Positions 35,144 through 42,705 of a stretch of DNA of 57,844 nucleotides are shown in pieces (the stretch's first letter is position 1; each line of letters begins with the position of its first letter). The stretch lies in the NCBI GenBank assembly GCA_045655165.1, contig JAZOOT010000009.1:1-57844 (forward strand), given 5' to 3'. The notes under the pieces are model-generated. The model saw only the letters and a list, made by a program, of their open reading frames with translations. It did no database searches and was not told where the DNA came from. The position numbers were made by a program, and so were the translations under genes. This DNA is from SIG607 sp045655165 (GTDB lineage Bacteria > Bacillota > Clostridia > Oscillospirales > Acutalibacteraceae).

Positions 35144-36275
35144 ATTTAATTTCTCCTTTTTTAATTGTTTTTAAAACGTTAAATTCATTATCGGTAATAA
35201 TAATATCCGCGTCCTTGCCAACTTCAAGCGAACCTTTTTTATCAGCAATACCTAAGGTTGTTGCAGGGTTAAGTGACGCACAGTTTACACATTCATTAAG
35301 CGGAATGTTTGAGTTTGTATATACGTTCCATACACCTTTGTTAAGGTGAAGTACACTTCCTGCAACCGTGCCGTCTTCAAGTCGGCAAACAATACCGCGG
35401 TAAATAATTTTTGCACCGCCAAGGGTGTATTCGCCCTCTGGCAAACCGCCTGCAGGCAAACAGTCGGTAATAAAACAAAGTTTTCTGCCTTTTAATTTCC
35501 AAAGAATATCATAAAGTGCTTTGTCAACGTGGAAAGTATCGGCAATAAGTTCACAACTTACGTCGCTGTTTAACGAAGCAGTAACAACACCTGGTGCACG
35601 GTGGGCAAGGGGAGTCATAGCGTTAAATAAATGTGTGGAATGTCTAACACCCGCTTTTACACCGTTCATAGCAGTATCGTAATCGGCCGATGTGTGTCCC
35701 ATTGAAACAACAACGTTGGTTTTTTTGCAAATTTCTTTAATTGCCGAAAAATCTTCGGTGTCGGTTTCGGGGGCTAAAGTTATAATGCCAATAATATCAG
35801 AATATTCCTTAACAAATTCGGCATCGGGTTTAAGAATGTATTTAGCATCTTGTGCACCTTTTTTGGCTTCGCTAATAAAGGGGCCTTCGGCATGGCAACC
35901 CAAAATTTCAGCGCCTGCCCAAGTTTTGCTTTCTTCTTTTAAATTACGGCAAACGTTAAGAGCAGATTTAATTACTTCCATATCAACTGTCATTGTTGTG
36001 GGAAGATAGCCGGTAACACCGTTTGCAATTAAACCTTTTGAAATAGTTTTAATGCTTTCTTCCTTTGCATCACAAACGTCTTTACCCAAATAGCCGTGTA
36101 TATGTAAATCAATAAGACCGGGTGCAACGTAACCACCGCAGGCGTCAATTATTTCTGCGCCGTTTGGTATTTCGTTTGTATTTACAATTGAAACAATTTT
36201 TTCATCATAAATCAAAGCACTGTCGGTTAATATTTCATTAGGCAAAATAATGTGGCCATTAATAATAGCTTTCAT
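35133..36275 (-). CDS. nagA: N-acetylglucosamine-6-phosphate deacetylase
   Basis: Removes acetate from GlcNAc-6-P in recycling of wall amino sugars and chitin-type sugars. 380 residues of the amidohydrolase superfamily: GLIDLHIHGYLG metal motif, HAEGPFIS, MGHTSADYD, STHLFNAMTPL, and the active-site Asp in ITDCLPAGG. AAGGAGTG precedes the ATG and a good promoter lies upstream. Heads an operon with the ROK-like kinase and an RNA methyltransferase. Confidence 0.95.
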   Translation of the reverse strand: MKAIINGHIILPNEILTDSALIYDEKIVSIVNTNEIPNGAEIIDACGGYVAPGLIDLHIHGYLGKDVCDAKEESIKTISKGLIANGVTGYLPTTMTVDMEVIKSALNVCRNLKEESKTWAGAEILGCHAEGPFISEAKKGAQDAKYILKPDAEFVKEYSDIIGIITLAPETDTEDFSAIKEICKKTNVVVSMGHTSADYDTAMNGVKAGVRHSTHLFNAMTPLAHRAPGVVTASLNSDVSCELIADTFHVDKALYDILWKLKGRKLCFITDCLPAGGLPEGEYTLGGAKIIYRGIVCRLEDGTVAGSVLHLNKGVWNVYTNSNIPLNECVNCASLNPATTLGIADKKGSLEVGKDADIIITDNEFNVLKTIKKGEIKYES

Positions 36276-36295
36276 AAAATCACTCCTTTATATTT

Positions 36296-36324
36296 ATAAT
36301 AACAAATAGGTATTTATTTTTCAA
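36296..36324 (-). promoter_or_regulatory. Promoter of the nagA operon
   Basis: Minus strand: TTGAAA (36324-36319), 17 bases, TATTAT (36301-36296). Confidence 0.7.
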
Positions 36325-36380
36325 CTTGTAATTTAGGCACGAATACTGTGAAATTAGACAAATTATAACATTTTTTGGTG

Positions 36381-36409
36381 TTGACAAAAGAAAATGGTTA
36401 TGATATAAT
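36381..36409 (+). promoter_or_regulatory. Promoter of the tRNA-Ser pair
   Basis: Consensus TTGACA (36381-36386), 17 bases, TATAAT (36404-36409), 13 bases before the first tRNA. Confidence 0.9.
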
Positions 36410-36422
36410 GATTCGGTCGCAT

Positions 36423-36509
36423 GGAGAGGTGTCCGAGCGGTTTAAGGAGCTGGTCTTGAAAACCAGTGACTCGCAAGAGCCAAGGGTTCGAATCCCTTCC
36501 TCTCCGCCA
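36423..36509 (+). tRNA. tRNA-Ser (anticodon TGA)
   Basis: Acceptor GGAGAGG/CCTCTCC, anticodon stem CTGGT/ACCAG around loop CTTGAAA giving TGA, long variable arm of class II tRNAs, GTTCGAATC T loop, encoded CCA. Confidence 0.97.
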
Positions 36510-36547
36510 ATTTTCCGTGTAAAATAACACTATTACGTTTAGCATTT

Positions 36548-36637
36548 GGAGTAGTACTCAAGTGGTGACGAGGCGCCCCTGCTAAGGGCGTAGGTCGGGT
36601 AACCGGCGCGAGAGTTCAAGTCTCTCCTACTCCGCCA
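36548..36637 (+). tRNA. tRNA-Ser (anticodon GCT)
   Basis: Acceptor GGAGTAG/CTACTCC, anticodon stem CGCCC/GGGCG around loop CTGCTAA giving GCT, long variable arm, GTTCAAGTC T loop, encoded CCA. Cotranscribed with the preceding tRNA-Ser. Confidence 0.97.
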
Positions 36638-36638
36638 A

Positions 36639-36673
36639 AAAATTCGACAAGTTTCTACTTGTCGAATTTTTTT
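36639..36673 (+). terminator. Terminator of the tRNA-Ser pair
   Basis: AATTCGACAAG (36641-36651), loop of 6, CTTGTCGAATT (36658-36668), then TTTTT. Confidence 0.9.
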
Positions 36674-37000
36674 ATCCATTGCTATTCAGAACAACTGAAA
36701 AAATAGTCAGTAATCGATTTTACAGTAAAAAAATCAACAAGTAAAGTTATGCTGAAATTATGTTTTGACGTATTAACAGCAGATAAAGAGTTTTCAAAAT
36801 ACACGTGTTAAGATTGGTCAATCGCTATTTTTCCGTTATCAATAATTGTATTATCTTGCATTTCCGCCTTAGGTTTGCGGCAATTATAATAATACTTGTA
36901 TTTCGTAACTATCCTGCTTTAATGTGTTATTTAGCAAATGTGAAATTTTTAGATATAGAGCCAGAAACAAATTTTCTTGTTCTTGAAAAACAAGAAAATT
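36674..37000. other. Intergenic stretch with no supported gene
   Basis: An open frame at 36805-37002 would encode 65 residues ending VLEKQEN, but its GTG has no ribosome site and the sequence matches nothing I know. An inverted repeat AATTTTCTTGTT/AACAAGAAAATT occupies 36971-36999, followed directly by a terminator, so a short RNA or decayed gene is possible. No tRNA or known riboswitch was recognised. Confidence 0.4.
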
Positions 37001-37030
37001 AAACCGCAGTCAATTTACTGCGGTTTTTGT
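37001..37030 (+). terminator. Terminator upstream of the spoIVFA-like gene
   Basis: AAACCGCAGT (37001-37010), loop CAATTT, ACTGCGGTTT (37017-37026), TTGTTATTTTT. There is no recognised gene immediately upstream for it to serve, which points to an unannotated transcript in 36674-37000. Confidence 0.75.
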
Positions 37031-37075
37031 TATTTTTCGGTGCAAAATTTCATATTAAAAATATGGAGGGATAAT

Positions 37076-37729
37076 ATGAACACCGAAAACAAGTTTAAAA
37101 GAAATTATTTGCCGTTAATTATTTTACAAGTGGTATCTGCGTTATTGTTAGCCGCAGTTGTTATTTGTATAAAATATGTTTCAAAAGATACTTTCGTGCA
37201 AATTAAAAACACTTATAATAAATATTTTGAAAATAAAACTGTTGAAGCAAAAACCGAAGAAGTTGCTGCGATTATGAATTTTCAACCAATAGCATATGTA
37301 AATGCAAATGCAAATGAGTTGGGAACTGAAAGCATAAACAGTTTTTGTACACCGCTTAAAGGTGTGATAACTTCAAGATTTGGCGAAAGAGAAGACCCAT
37401 TTTCAAAAGATAATAAAATGCACAAAGGAACCGATATTGCCGGAGAATATGGAAAGGAAATTTTGGCGGCGCAAGATGGCGTTGTTTCGTATGTTGGATA
37501 CGAAGAAAACGGATATGGAAATTATGTAAGTATTGCTCACGGAGATACCTTAAAAACGGTTTATGCGCATTGTAGCAAAGTATTGGTTAAGAAAGGCGAA
37601 ACAGTTAAAAAGGGTCAAAAAATTGCTTTAGTGGGCAGTACAGGCGCATCAACCGGCAATCATTTGCATTTTGAAATAAGAATAAACAATTTGCAGGTGA
37701 ATGCTGAAGAATTTGTTGATTTTTCGTAA
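37076..37729 (+). CDS. Membrane-anchored M23 peptidase, SpoIVFA-like
   Basis: About 217 residues: one membrane anchor (about 12-33) and an M23/LytM domain with H116 and D120 (HKGTD), YAHC and H196/H198 (HLHFE), so all zinc ligands appear present. Its coupling by a one-base overlap (TAATG) to an M50 peptidase gene is the layout of B. subtilis spoIVFA-spoIVFB, where SpoIVFA holds SpoIVFB inactive until a forespore signal. By architecture and position it is the SpoIVFA counterpart, but a plain wall hydrolase is possible. GGAGGG precedes ATG 37076. Confidence 0.82.
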   Translation: MNTENKFKRNYLPLIILQVVSALLLAAVVICIKYVSKDTFVQIKNTYNKYFENKTVEAKTEEVAAIMNFQPIAYVNANANELGTESINSFCTPLKGVITSRFGEREDPFSKDNKMHKGTDIAGEYGKEILAAQDGVVSYVGYEENGYGNYVSIAHGDTLKTVYAHCSKVLVKKGETVKKGQKIALVGSTGASTGNHLHFEIRINNLQVNAEEFVDFS

Positions 37730-38289
37730 TGTGCTTTAATTTTTTTGGGATTAAAATTTACATATCATTTTTGTTTTGCATAACAGTATTGTCTTTTTTG
37801 ATAATAGATAAAAGCGGTTTGGTTTTTCTTGTGCTATTTTCATCAATTTTACACGAAGCAGGGCATATTGTTGCTTTGTGCATATTTAAAAATCCTCCTA
37901 AAGAAGTGAATTTTTTGCTTGGCGGAATAGAATTTAAAACAATATTGTTGCAAAACACAAAAAAGAATATTTTGGTTTCGTTAAGCGGGCCTATTGTGAA
38001 TTTAATGCTATTTGCTGTTTTTTATAAATTAAGTATAAATTTTGCGGTAATAAACCTCTTGCTTGGGGTTTTTAATTTGTTGCCGTTTTGCGGTTTGGAC
38101 GGTGCAACAGTTTTAACTGAATTATTTAAAAACAACAGTATAAGTAAAAAAATTATAAGTATTTTAACGGTATCTTTTTCCGCAATTTTATTTTTTATTA
38201 TAATGTTTATTAAAAATTTTGATAATAAAGCTTCTTTAATAATTCTTTCGGTTTATTTTTTAGTTTTTGGTGTGTTAAATTATAGTTGA
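37729..38289 (+). CDS. spoIVFB: M50 site-2 protease, SpoIVFB-like without CBS domain
   Basis: 186 residues, almost all membrane. Zinc site H42-E-A-G-H46 and the late NLLPFCGLDG (116-125) with D124 define family M50B. The extra NH2-terminal FGIKIYIS segment and GGIEFKT are typical of SpoIVFB, which cleaves pro-sigma-K in the mother cell. The protein stops right after the last membrane helices; the roughly 80-residue C-terminal CBS domain of B. subtilis SpoIVFB is missing. Together with spoIVB at 54.8 kb, the proteolytic signalling chain for late mother-cell gene expression is largely encoded here. Gene identity inferred from pairing and fold. Confidence 0.8.
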   Translation: MCFNFFGIKIYISFLFCITVLSFLIIDKSGLVFLVLFSSILHEAGHIVALCIFKNPPKEVNFLLGGIEFKTILLQNTKKNILVSLSGPIVNLMLFAVFYKLSINFAVINLLLGVFNLLPFCGLDGATVLTELFKNNSISKKIISILTVSFSAILFFIIMFIKNFDNKASLIILSVYFLVFGVLNYS

Positions 38290-38314
38290 ATAAAATGGCT
38301 TTATAATGTATTAT
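38286..38314 (+). promoter_or_regulatory. Promoter of the radical SAM/DUF2344 pair
   Basis: TTGAAT (38286-38291), 17 bases, TATTAT (38309-38314), 33 bases before the ATG. Overlaps the last codons of the M50 gene. Confidence 0.6.
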
Positions 38315-38346
38315 ATAAAAAGCAAACTATAATAGACGGTGAAAAT

Positions 38347-40191
38347 ATGGATAAAAAATTGCTTGAAAAATTATTGTTAAGTGTTCAAAAACCGGGTAGA
38401 TATTCGGGCGGAGAACAGGGAAGTGTTATTAAAAACAAAAATGATATAAGTGTTCGTTTTGCTTTTTGCTTTCCCGATACATACGAAATTGGAATGTCTC
38501 ACCTTGGAATGAAAATTCTTTATTCTTTATTAAATTCCAAACAAGATATTTGGTGTGAAAGGGTTTTTGCTCCTTGGATTGATTTTGAAAAAGTAATGCG
38601 TGAAAATAACATTCCGCTATTTGCTTTGGAAAGCAAAGATAATGTTAAAGATTTTGATATTATCGGCTTTACATTGCAGTACGAAATGTGTTATACAAAT
38701 GTTCTTAATATGCTTGAACTTTCAGGGCTTAAACTGAAATCAAGCGAAAGGACAGAACTTACCCCGCTAGTTATTGCGGGTGGCCCTTGCACTTGTAACA
38801 GCGAACCTCTTGCCGATTTTTTTGATTTGTTTGTTATGGGAGAGGGCGAAGAAGTTCTTTTAGAACTTACTGATTTGTACAAACAAGCAAAAATAGATAA
38901 TTTAACAAAACAAGAATTTTTAATTAAAGCTTCTCAAATTGAGGGCATTTATGTACCATCACTTTACGATATTAAGTATAAAAATGACGGTACTATTTCT
39001 TCGGTATCTGCTAATTTAGGCGCACCAAAAACAATTAAAAAACGAATTATAAGCGATATGGACAAAGTGTTTTACCCAAAAGAATTTGTTGTGCCGTATA
39101 TTGAAATTGTGCACGATAGGGTAATGCAAGAAATTTTCCGTGGTTGTATTCGCGGTTGCCGTTTTTGTCAGGCGGGATTTTTATATAGACCAGTTCGCGA
39201 AAAAAGTGTTGATGCTATTTCTTCACAAGCAAAGGATTTGTGCTCATTTACGGGTTATGATGAGGTTTCTTTAACTTCGCTTAGCACAAGCGATTACCGT
39301 GAATTAGAACCGCTTTTAAATTCTTTACTTAATTGGACTGATAAAGACAAGGTTAGTCTTTCTTTGCCGTCGCTTCGTATCGATAACTTTTCACCCGAAC
39401 TTCTTAAAAAAGTTCAACACATAAGAAAAAGCGGTTTAACTTTTGCCGCCGAAGCAGGTACACAGCGTCTTCGCAATGTTATAAACAAAAATATTACCGA
39501 AGAAGAAATTTTAAACACCTGTAAAACTGCGTTTTTGGGCGGTCATACTTCGGTTAAACTCTATTTTATGTTAGGTTTGCCCACCGAAACCGATGAAGAC
39601 GTTTTGGGCATTGCAGAACTTGCTCAAAAAATTGTTGATTTGTATTATTCACTTGACAAAAAACAAAAAGGAAAAAGCGTTAATGTTTCGGTAAGCGTTT
39701 CAAACTTTGTGCCGAAACCTTTTACGCCTTTCCAGTTTGAACCGCAAATCACAAAAGAAGAAATGCACCGCCGTCAAATGCTTTTAAAAGATGCGATTAA
39801 ATCTAAAAAAATTACACTTTCATATCACGATAGCGAAACAAGTTCGCTTGAGGGCGTTTTTGCACGCGGTGACCGCCGTCTTGGTGCGGTTATTTTAAGG
39901 GCATATGAAAAGGGTTGTAAATTTGACAGTTGGAATGAATGTTTTGCACCACAAAAATGGCAAGAAGCGTTTGATGAGTGCCAAATTGACCGAGATTTTT
40001 ATAATACAAGAACGCGCAAATACGAAGAAATTTTGCCTTGGGATACTTTAGATATTGGCGTTACAAAAGAATTTTTTATAAAGCAAAACGAACTTTCTAA
40101 AAAAGCAATAACAACCGAAAACTGCCGTTTATCGTGTGCAGGTTGCGGTGCAAACTGTTATAAGGTGGGTGTATGTTATGAAGGACGTTAG
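38347..40191 (+). CDS. B12-binding radical SAM protein, TIGR03960 type
   Basis: 614 residues. The start KPGRYSGGEQGSV is characteristic, then a cobalamin-binding-like domain (AFCFPDTYEIGMSHLGMK, LVIAGGPC, GEGEE) and a radical SAM domain with cluster ligands C267, C271 and C274 in RGCIRGCRFCQAG. A Cys-rich tail (CRLSCAGCGANC) could bind a second cluster or zinc. Usually found next to a DUF2344 gene, as here (14-base overlap). Role unknown; a ribosome or tRNA-linked function is often guessed from genome context. Confidence 0.9.
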   Translation: MDKKLLEKLLLSVQKPGRYSGGEQGSVIKNKNDISVRFAFCFPDTYEIGMSHLGMKILYSLLNSKQDIWCERVFAPWIDFEKVMRENNIPLFALESKDNVKDFDIIGFTLQYEMCYTNVLNMLELSGLKLKSSERTELTPLVIAGGPCTCNSEPLADFFDLFVMGEGEEVLLELTDLYKQAKIDNLTKQEFLIKASQIEGIYVPSLYDIKYKNDGTISSVSANLGAPKTIKKRIISDMDKVFYPKEFVVPYIEIVHDRVMQEIFRGCIRGCRFCQAGFLYRPVREKSVDAISSQAKDLCSFTGYDEVSLTSLSTSDYRELEPLLNSLLNWTDKDKVSLSLPSLRIDNFSPELLKKVQHIRKSGLTFAAEAGTQRLRNVINKNITEEEILNTCKTAFLGGHTSVKLYFMLGLPTETDEDVLGIAELAQKIVDLYYSLDKKQKGKSVNVSVSVSNFVPKPFTPFQFEPQITKEEMHRRQMLLKDAIKSKKITLSYHDSETSSLEGVFARGDRRLGAVILRAYEKGCKFDSWNECFAPQKWQEAFDECQIDRDFYNTRTRKYEEILPWDTLDIGVTKEFFIKQNELSKKAITTENCRLSCAGCGANCYKVGVCYEGR

Positions 40192-40807
40192 ATTGTTTTT
40201 TAAAAAAACAGGCGATTTGAAATTTATTTCTCACCTTGATATGAACAGGTTTTTTATTAGGTTAATTAGAAAAAGCGGTTTAAATGTTTGGCACACTGAA
40301 GGGTTTAATCCACATCCTTATATAACTTTTGCTTTACCGCTATCTTTAGGTTTTGAAAGTGACTGCGAAGCAGTTGATTTTAAATTGCTAGATGATACTG
40401 ATTATGAAACAGTTGCAGAAACTCTTAAAAAAATTGCACCTATTGGTATTGAAATTTTAAGGGCAAGCGAGCCAAAATATAAGGCGGGAAAAATTGCTTT
40501 TGCAGTTTATGAACTTACTTTTGAGACAAAGAATGAAACTGATTTGTTTTGCGAATTTTTAGAAAAGGATTCGGTAATTGTTTCTAAAAAAACCAAAAGC
40601 GGTTCTATAAAGGTTTCAGATATTAAAGGCAAATTTGATTACACAAGATTAGATGATTGTTCTTTAAACATTAAACTGCCGTGCGGAAACGAAAATATAA
40701 ATCCTCAAAATATTGTTAATTCTTTTTGTGAACAGGAAAAACAACAGTGTTTTGTTGCTTATAAGCGTATTTCATTGCTTGTTGACGGTGATATTTCGTT
40801 TGAATGA
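40178..40807 (+). CDS. TIGR03936/DUF2344 radical SAM-linked protein
   Basis: About 209 residues. VRLFFKKTGDLKFISHLDMNRFF and HTEGFNPHPYITFALPLSLG are the family signature. Often fused to or encoded beside TIGR03960 proteins, as here. ATG 40178 follows AAGGTGG within the end of the upstream gene; the longer start at 40136 lies without a ribosome site. Function unknown. Confidence 0.9.
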   Translation: MKDVRLFFKKTGDLKFISHLDMNRFFIRLIRKSGLNVWHTEGFNPHPYITFALPLSLGFESDCEAVDFKLLDDTDYETVAETLKKIAPIGIEILRASEPKYKAGKIAFAVYELTFETKNETDLFCEFLEKDSVIVSKKTKSGSIKVSDIKGKFDYTRLDDCSLNIKLPCGNENINPQNIVNSFCEQEKQQCFVAYKRISLLVDGDISFE

Positions 40808-40811
40808 TAGT

Positions 40812-40850
40812 AAAAAACCGACTGAAAATAAAAATCAGTCGGTTTTTTAA
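40812..40850 (+). terminator. Rho-independent terminator
   Basis: AAAAAACCGACTGA (40812-40825), loop of 9, TCAGTCGGTTTTTT (40835-40848). Confidence 0.92.
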
Positions 40851-40859
40851 AAATAACAC

Positions 40860-40888
40860 TTGAAAAATATAAAATTATGTGTTATAAT
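40860..40888 (+). promoter_or_regulatory. Promoter of tRNA-Pro
   Basis: TTGAAA (40860-40865), 17 bases, TATAAT (40883-40888). Confidence 0.85.
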
Positions 40889-40904
40889 CGCTTTCGTTGA
40901 ATAT

Positions 40905-40982
40905 CCGGGTGTGGCGCAGTTTTGGTAGCGCGCTTGAATGGGGTTCAAGAGGCCGCAGGTTCAACTCCTGTCACTCGGACCA
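40905..40982 (+). tRNA. tRNA-Pro (anticodon GGG)
   Basis: Acceptor CCGGGTG/CACTCGG with one G-T wobble, anticodon stem CTTGA/TCAAG around loop ATGGGGT giving GGG, GTTCAACTC T loop, encoded CCA. Confidence 0.95.
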
Positions 40983-40985
40983 ATA

Positions 40986-41024
40986 AAAAGAGACTAACAT
41001 TATGTTGGTCTCTTTTGTTTTTTA
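40986..41024 (+). terminator. Terminator of tRNA-Pro
   Basis: AAAAGAGACTAACA (40986-40999), loop TTA, TGTTGGTCTCTTTT (41003-41016) with one wobble pair, then GTTTTTT. Confidence 0.87.
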
Positions 41025-41041
41025 ACATATTAAAAAATATC

Positions 41042-41071
41042 TTGACATTATTGGGTGGGGTATTGTATAAT
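41042..41071 (+). promoter_or_regulatory. Promoter of rpsU
   Basis: TTGACA (41042-41047), 18 bases, TATAAT (41066-41071). Both hexamers are consensus, fitting a ribosomal protein gene. Confidence 0.85.
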
Positions 41072-41118
41072 AAACTAGTAATTATACCCTGTACGGTGAA
41101 GATAGGGAGGGAATTTTA

Positions 41119-41295
41119 ATGAGTCAAGTTCGTATTAAAGAAAATGAATCTCTTGATAACGCTTTAAGACGTTTTAAAAGACAGACTGCAAAAGACGGTG
41201 TAATTCAAGAAGTTCGTAAAAGAGAACACTACGAAAAACCATCTGTTAAGCGCAAGAAAAAGTCGGAAGCCGCTCGTAAGCGTAAGTTCCGCTAA
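41119..41295 (+). CDS. rpsU: 30S ribosomal protein S21
   Basis: A 58-residue protein beginning MSQVRIKENESLDNALRRF and ending in a Lys/Arg-rich tail (RKKKSEAARKRKFR), the standard S21 pattern; it binds near the 3' end of 16S rRNA in the small subunit. AGGGAGGG precedes the ATG. Own strong promoter and terminator. Confidence 0.96.
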   Translation: MSQVRIKENESLDNALRRFKRQTAKDGVIQEVRKREHYEKPSVKRKKKSEAARKRKFR

Positions 41296-41306
41296 GTGAA
41301 CATTGT

Positions 41307-41341
41307 AAAAGCGGTTGTTTATCAATCGCTTTTCTTTTTTT
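41307..41341 (+). terminator. Terminator of rpsU
   Basis: AAAAGCGGTTG, loop TTTAT, CAATCGCTTTT with one G-T pair (41307-41333), then CTTTTTTT. Confidence 0.88.
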
Positions 41342-41352
41342 GAGGTAAAAAT

Positions 41353-41838
41353 ATGTTTAAACCAAATTTATATAAATTAAAAGTTACCGATATTAAGCCA
41401 AGTGAGCTTAAAAAACTTGGTGTAAATACATTATTTTTAGATGTGGACAATACTTTATCAACCCACCACGGTTTTGAACTTGCAAGTGGTTTGCTTGAAT
41501 GGATTGATGAAATGAAAAACGAGGGTGTAAACCTTATTCTTGTTTCAAATTCTAAACAAAGTAGGGTAGAGCCGTTTGCTAAAAGTATTGATTTGCCTTT
41601 TGTTTCTTTATCGTTAAAACCGCTTGCAAAAGGTTTTAACGAAGCAAAAAAACGTCTTGGTGTTAAAAAGAAAAACATTTGTGTTGTTGGCGACCAACTT
41701 TTTACCGACGTTTTGGGTGCTAAACTTTACGGCGTTAAGGTGATTTTGTTAAAACCAATTTTGCTTGAGAATAAATTGGGCTTTAAGATTAAAAGATACT
41801 TGGAAAAAATTATTTTTAAAATTGAAAAAATTGGGTGA
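41353..41838 (+). CDS. yqeG: YqeG-family HAD phosphatase
   Basis: 161 residues of the HAD IIIA type: catalytic DVDNTL (nucleophile and general acid Asp), SNSK for motif II, a conserved Lys in KPLAKGF and GDQLFTDVLGA for motif IV. Relatives dephosphorylate phosphatidylglycerophosphate (Pgp1) or unknown substrates. GAGGT before ATG. First of a run yqeG-endonuclease IV-like-M24 peptidase-efp with gaps of only a few bases. Confidence 0.92.
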   Translation: MFKPNLYKLKVTDIKPSELKKLGVNTLFLDVDNTLSTHHGFELASGLLEWIDEMKNEGVNLILVSNSKQSRVEPFAKSIDLPFVSLSLKPLAKGFNEAKKRLGVKKKNICVVGDQLFTDVLGAKLYGVKVILLKPILLENKLGFKIKRYLEKIIFKIEKIG

Positions 41839-41842
41839 TTAT

Positions 41843-42700
41843 ATGTTGGCAAAATTCGGCCCTGCGGGTAACAGCGAAAGTTTTACTGCTTTAGGTTATA
41901 AACACAGCGAATCTATTCCCGAATATTTAACTAAATTTTCACTTGACCATTTTGAATATCAGTGTGGTAGGGGCGTAAATATTTCGCAGGAAAAAGCATC
42001 TAAACTGGGTGAAATTTTTAAAGAAGCAAATTTAACCATTTCTTTACACGCACCTTATTATATTTCAATGTCTTCGGTTGAAGAAGAAAAGCGGCTTAAT
42101 TCAGTAAATTACATTTTACAAAGCGCAAGGGCAGTTAATGCTTTGGGCGGAAACAGAATAGTTGTTCATACCGGCTCTTGCTCTAAAATTAGCCGTGAAG
42201 AAGCTTTGCATTTAGCAAAAGATACAATGCTAATTGCGTTGGATGCGCTTAAAACTGAAGGTTTAGACCATATTCATATATGCCCTGAAACTATGGGTAA
42301 AATAAATCAGCTTGGAACTATGGATGAAGTTGTTGCTTTATGTGAACTCCACGAATCGCTTATACCTTGTATTGATTTTGGTCATTTAAACGCAAGAACT
42401 TTAGGCGAAGTTAATTCAAGCGAAGCATTTAAAGAAATTCTTGATAAAATTAACAATAAATTAGGCAGTTACCGCGCCCAAAACTTTCATTCGCATTTTT
42501 CTAAAATTGAATATACAAAAGGTGGTGAAAAACGGCATTTAACTTTTGATGATGTGCAGTACGGACCTGATTTTGAACCGCTAATGGATTTAATTTATGC
42601 CCGAAATTTATCGCCAACATTTGTTTGTGAATCTGCAGGAACACAAGCGGAAGATGCAAAAGCAATGAAAGATTATTATTTGGGCTTGTTTAAAGGATAA
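41843..42700 (+). CDS. Endonuclease IV-like TIM-barrel protein
   Basis: About 285 residues of the AP endonuclease family 2/xylose isomerase-like barrel. Metal-site residues as in Nfo are visible: LHAPYYISM, VVHTGS, ICPETMGK, CIDFGHLNA and QNFHSHFSKI. Nfo cuts DNA at abasic sites, but this fold also includes sugar isomerases, so substrate is uncertain. ATG 41843 is four bases after yqeG; the longer frame overlaps yqeG. GGGTGAT is the ribosome site. Confidence 0.82.
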   Translation: MLAKFGPAGNSESFTALGYKHSESIPEYLTKFSLDHFEYQCGRGVNISQEKASKLGEIFKEANLTISLHAPYYISMSSVEEEKRLNSVNYILQSARAVNALGGNRIVVHTGSCSKISREEALHLAKDTMLIALDALKTEGLDHIHICPETMGKINQLGTMDEVVALCELHESLIPCIDFGHLNARTLGEVNSSEAFKEILDKINNKLGSYRAQNFHSHFSKIEYTKGGEKRHLTFDDVQYGPDFEPLMDLIYARNLSPTFVCESAGTQAEDAKAMKDYYLGLFKG

Positions 42701-42705
42701 TTTAA

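Noticed and set aside
36805..37002. 65-residue frame as a confident small-protein gene
   Set aside because: GTG start without ribosome site and no family resemblance; reported only as an uncertain stretch.
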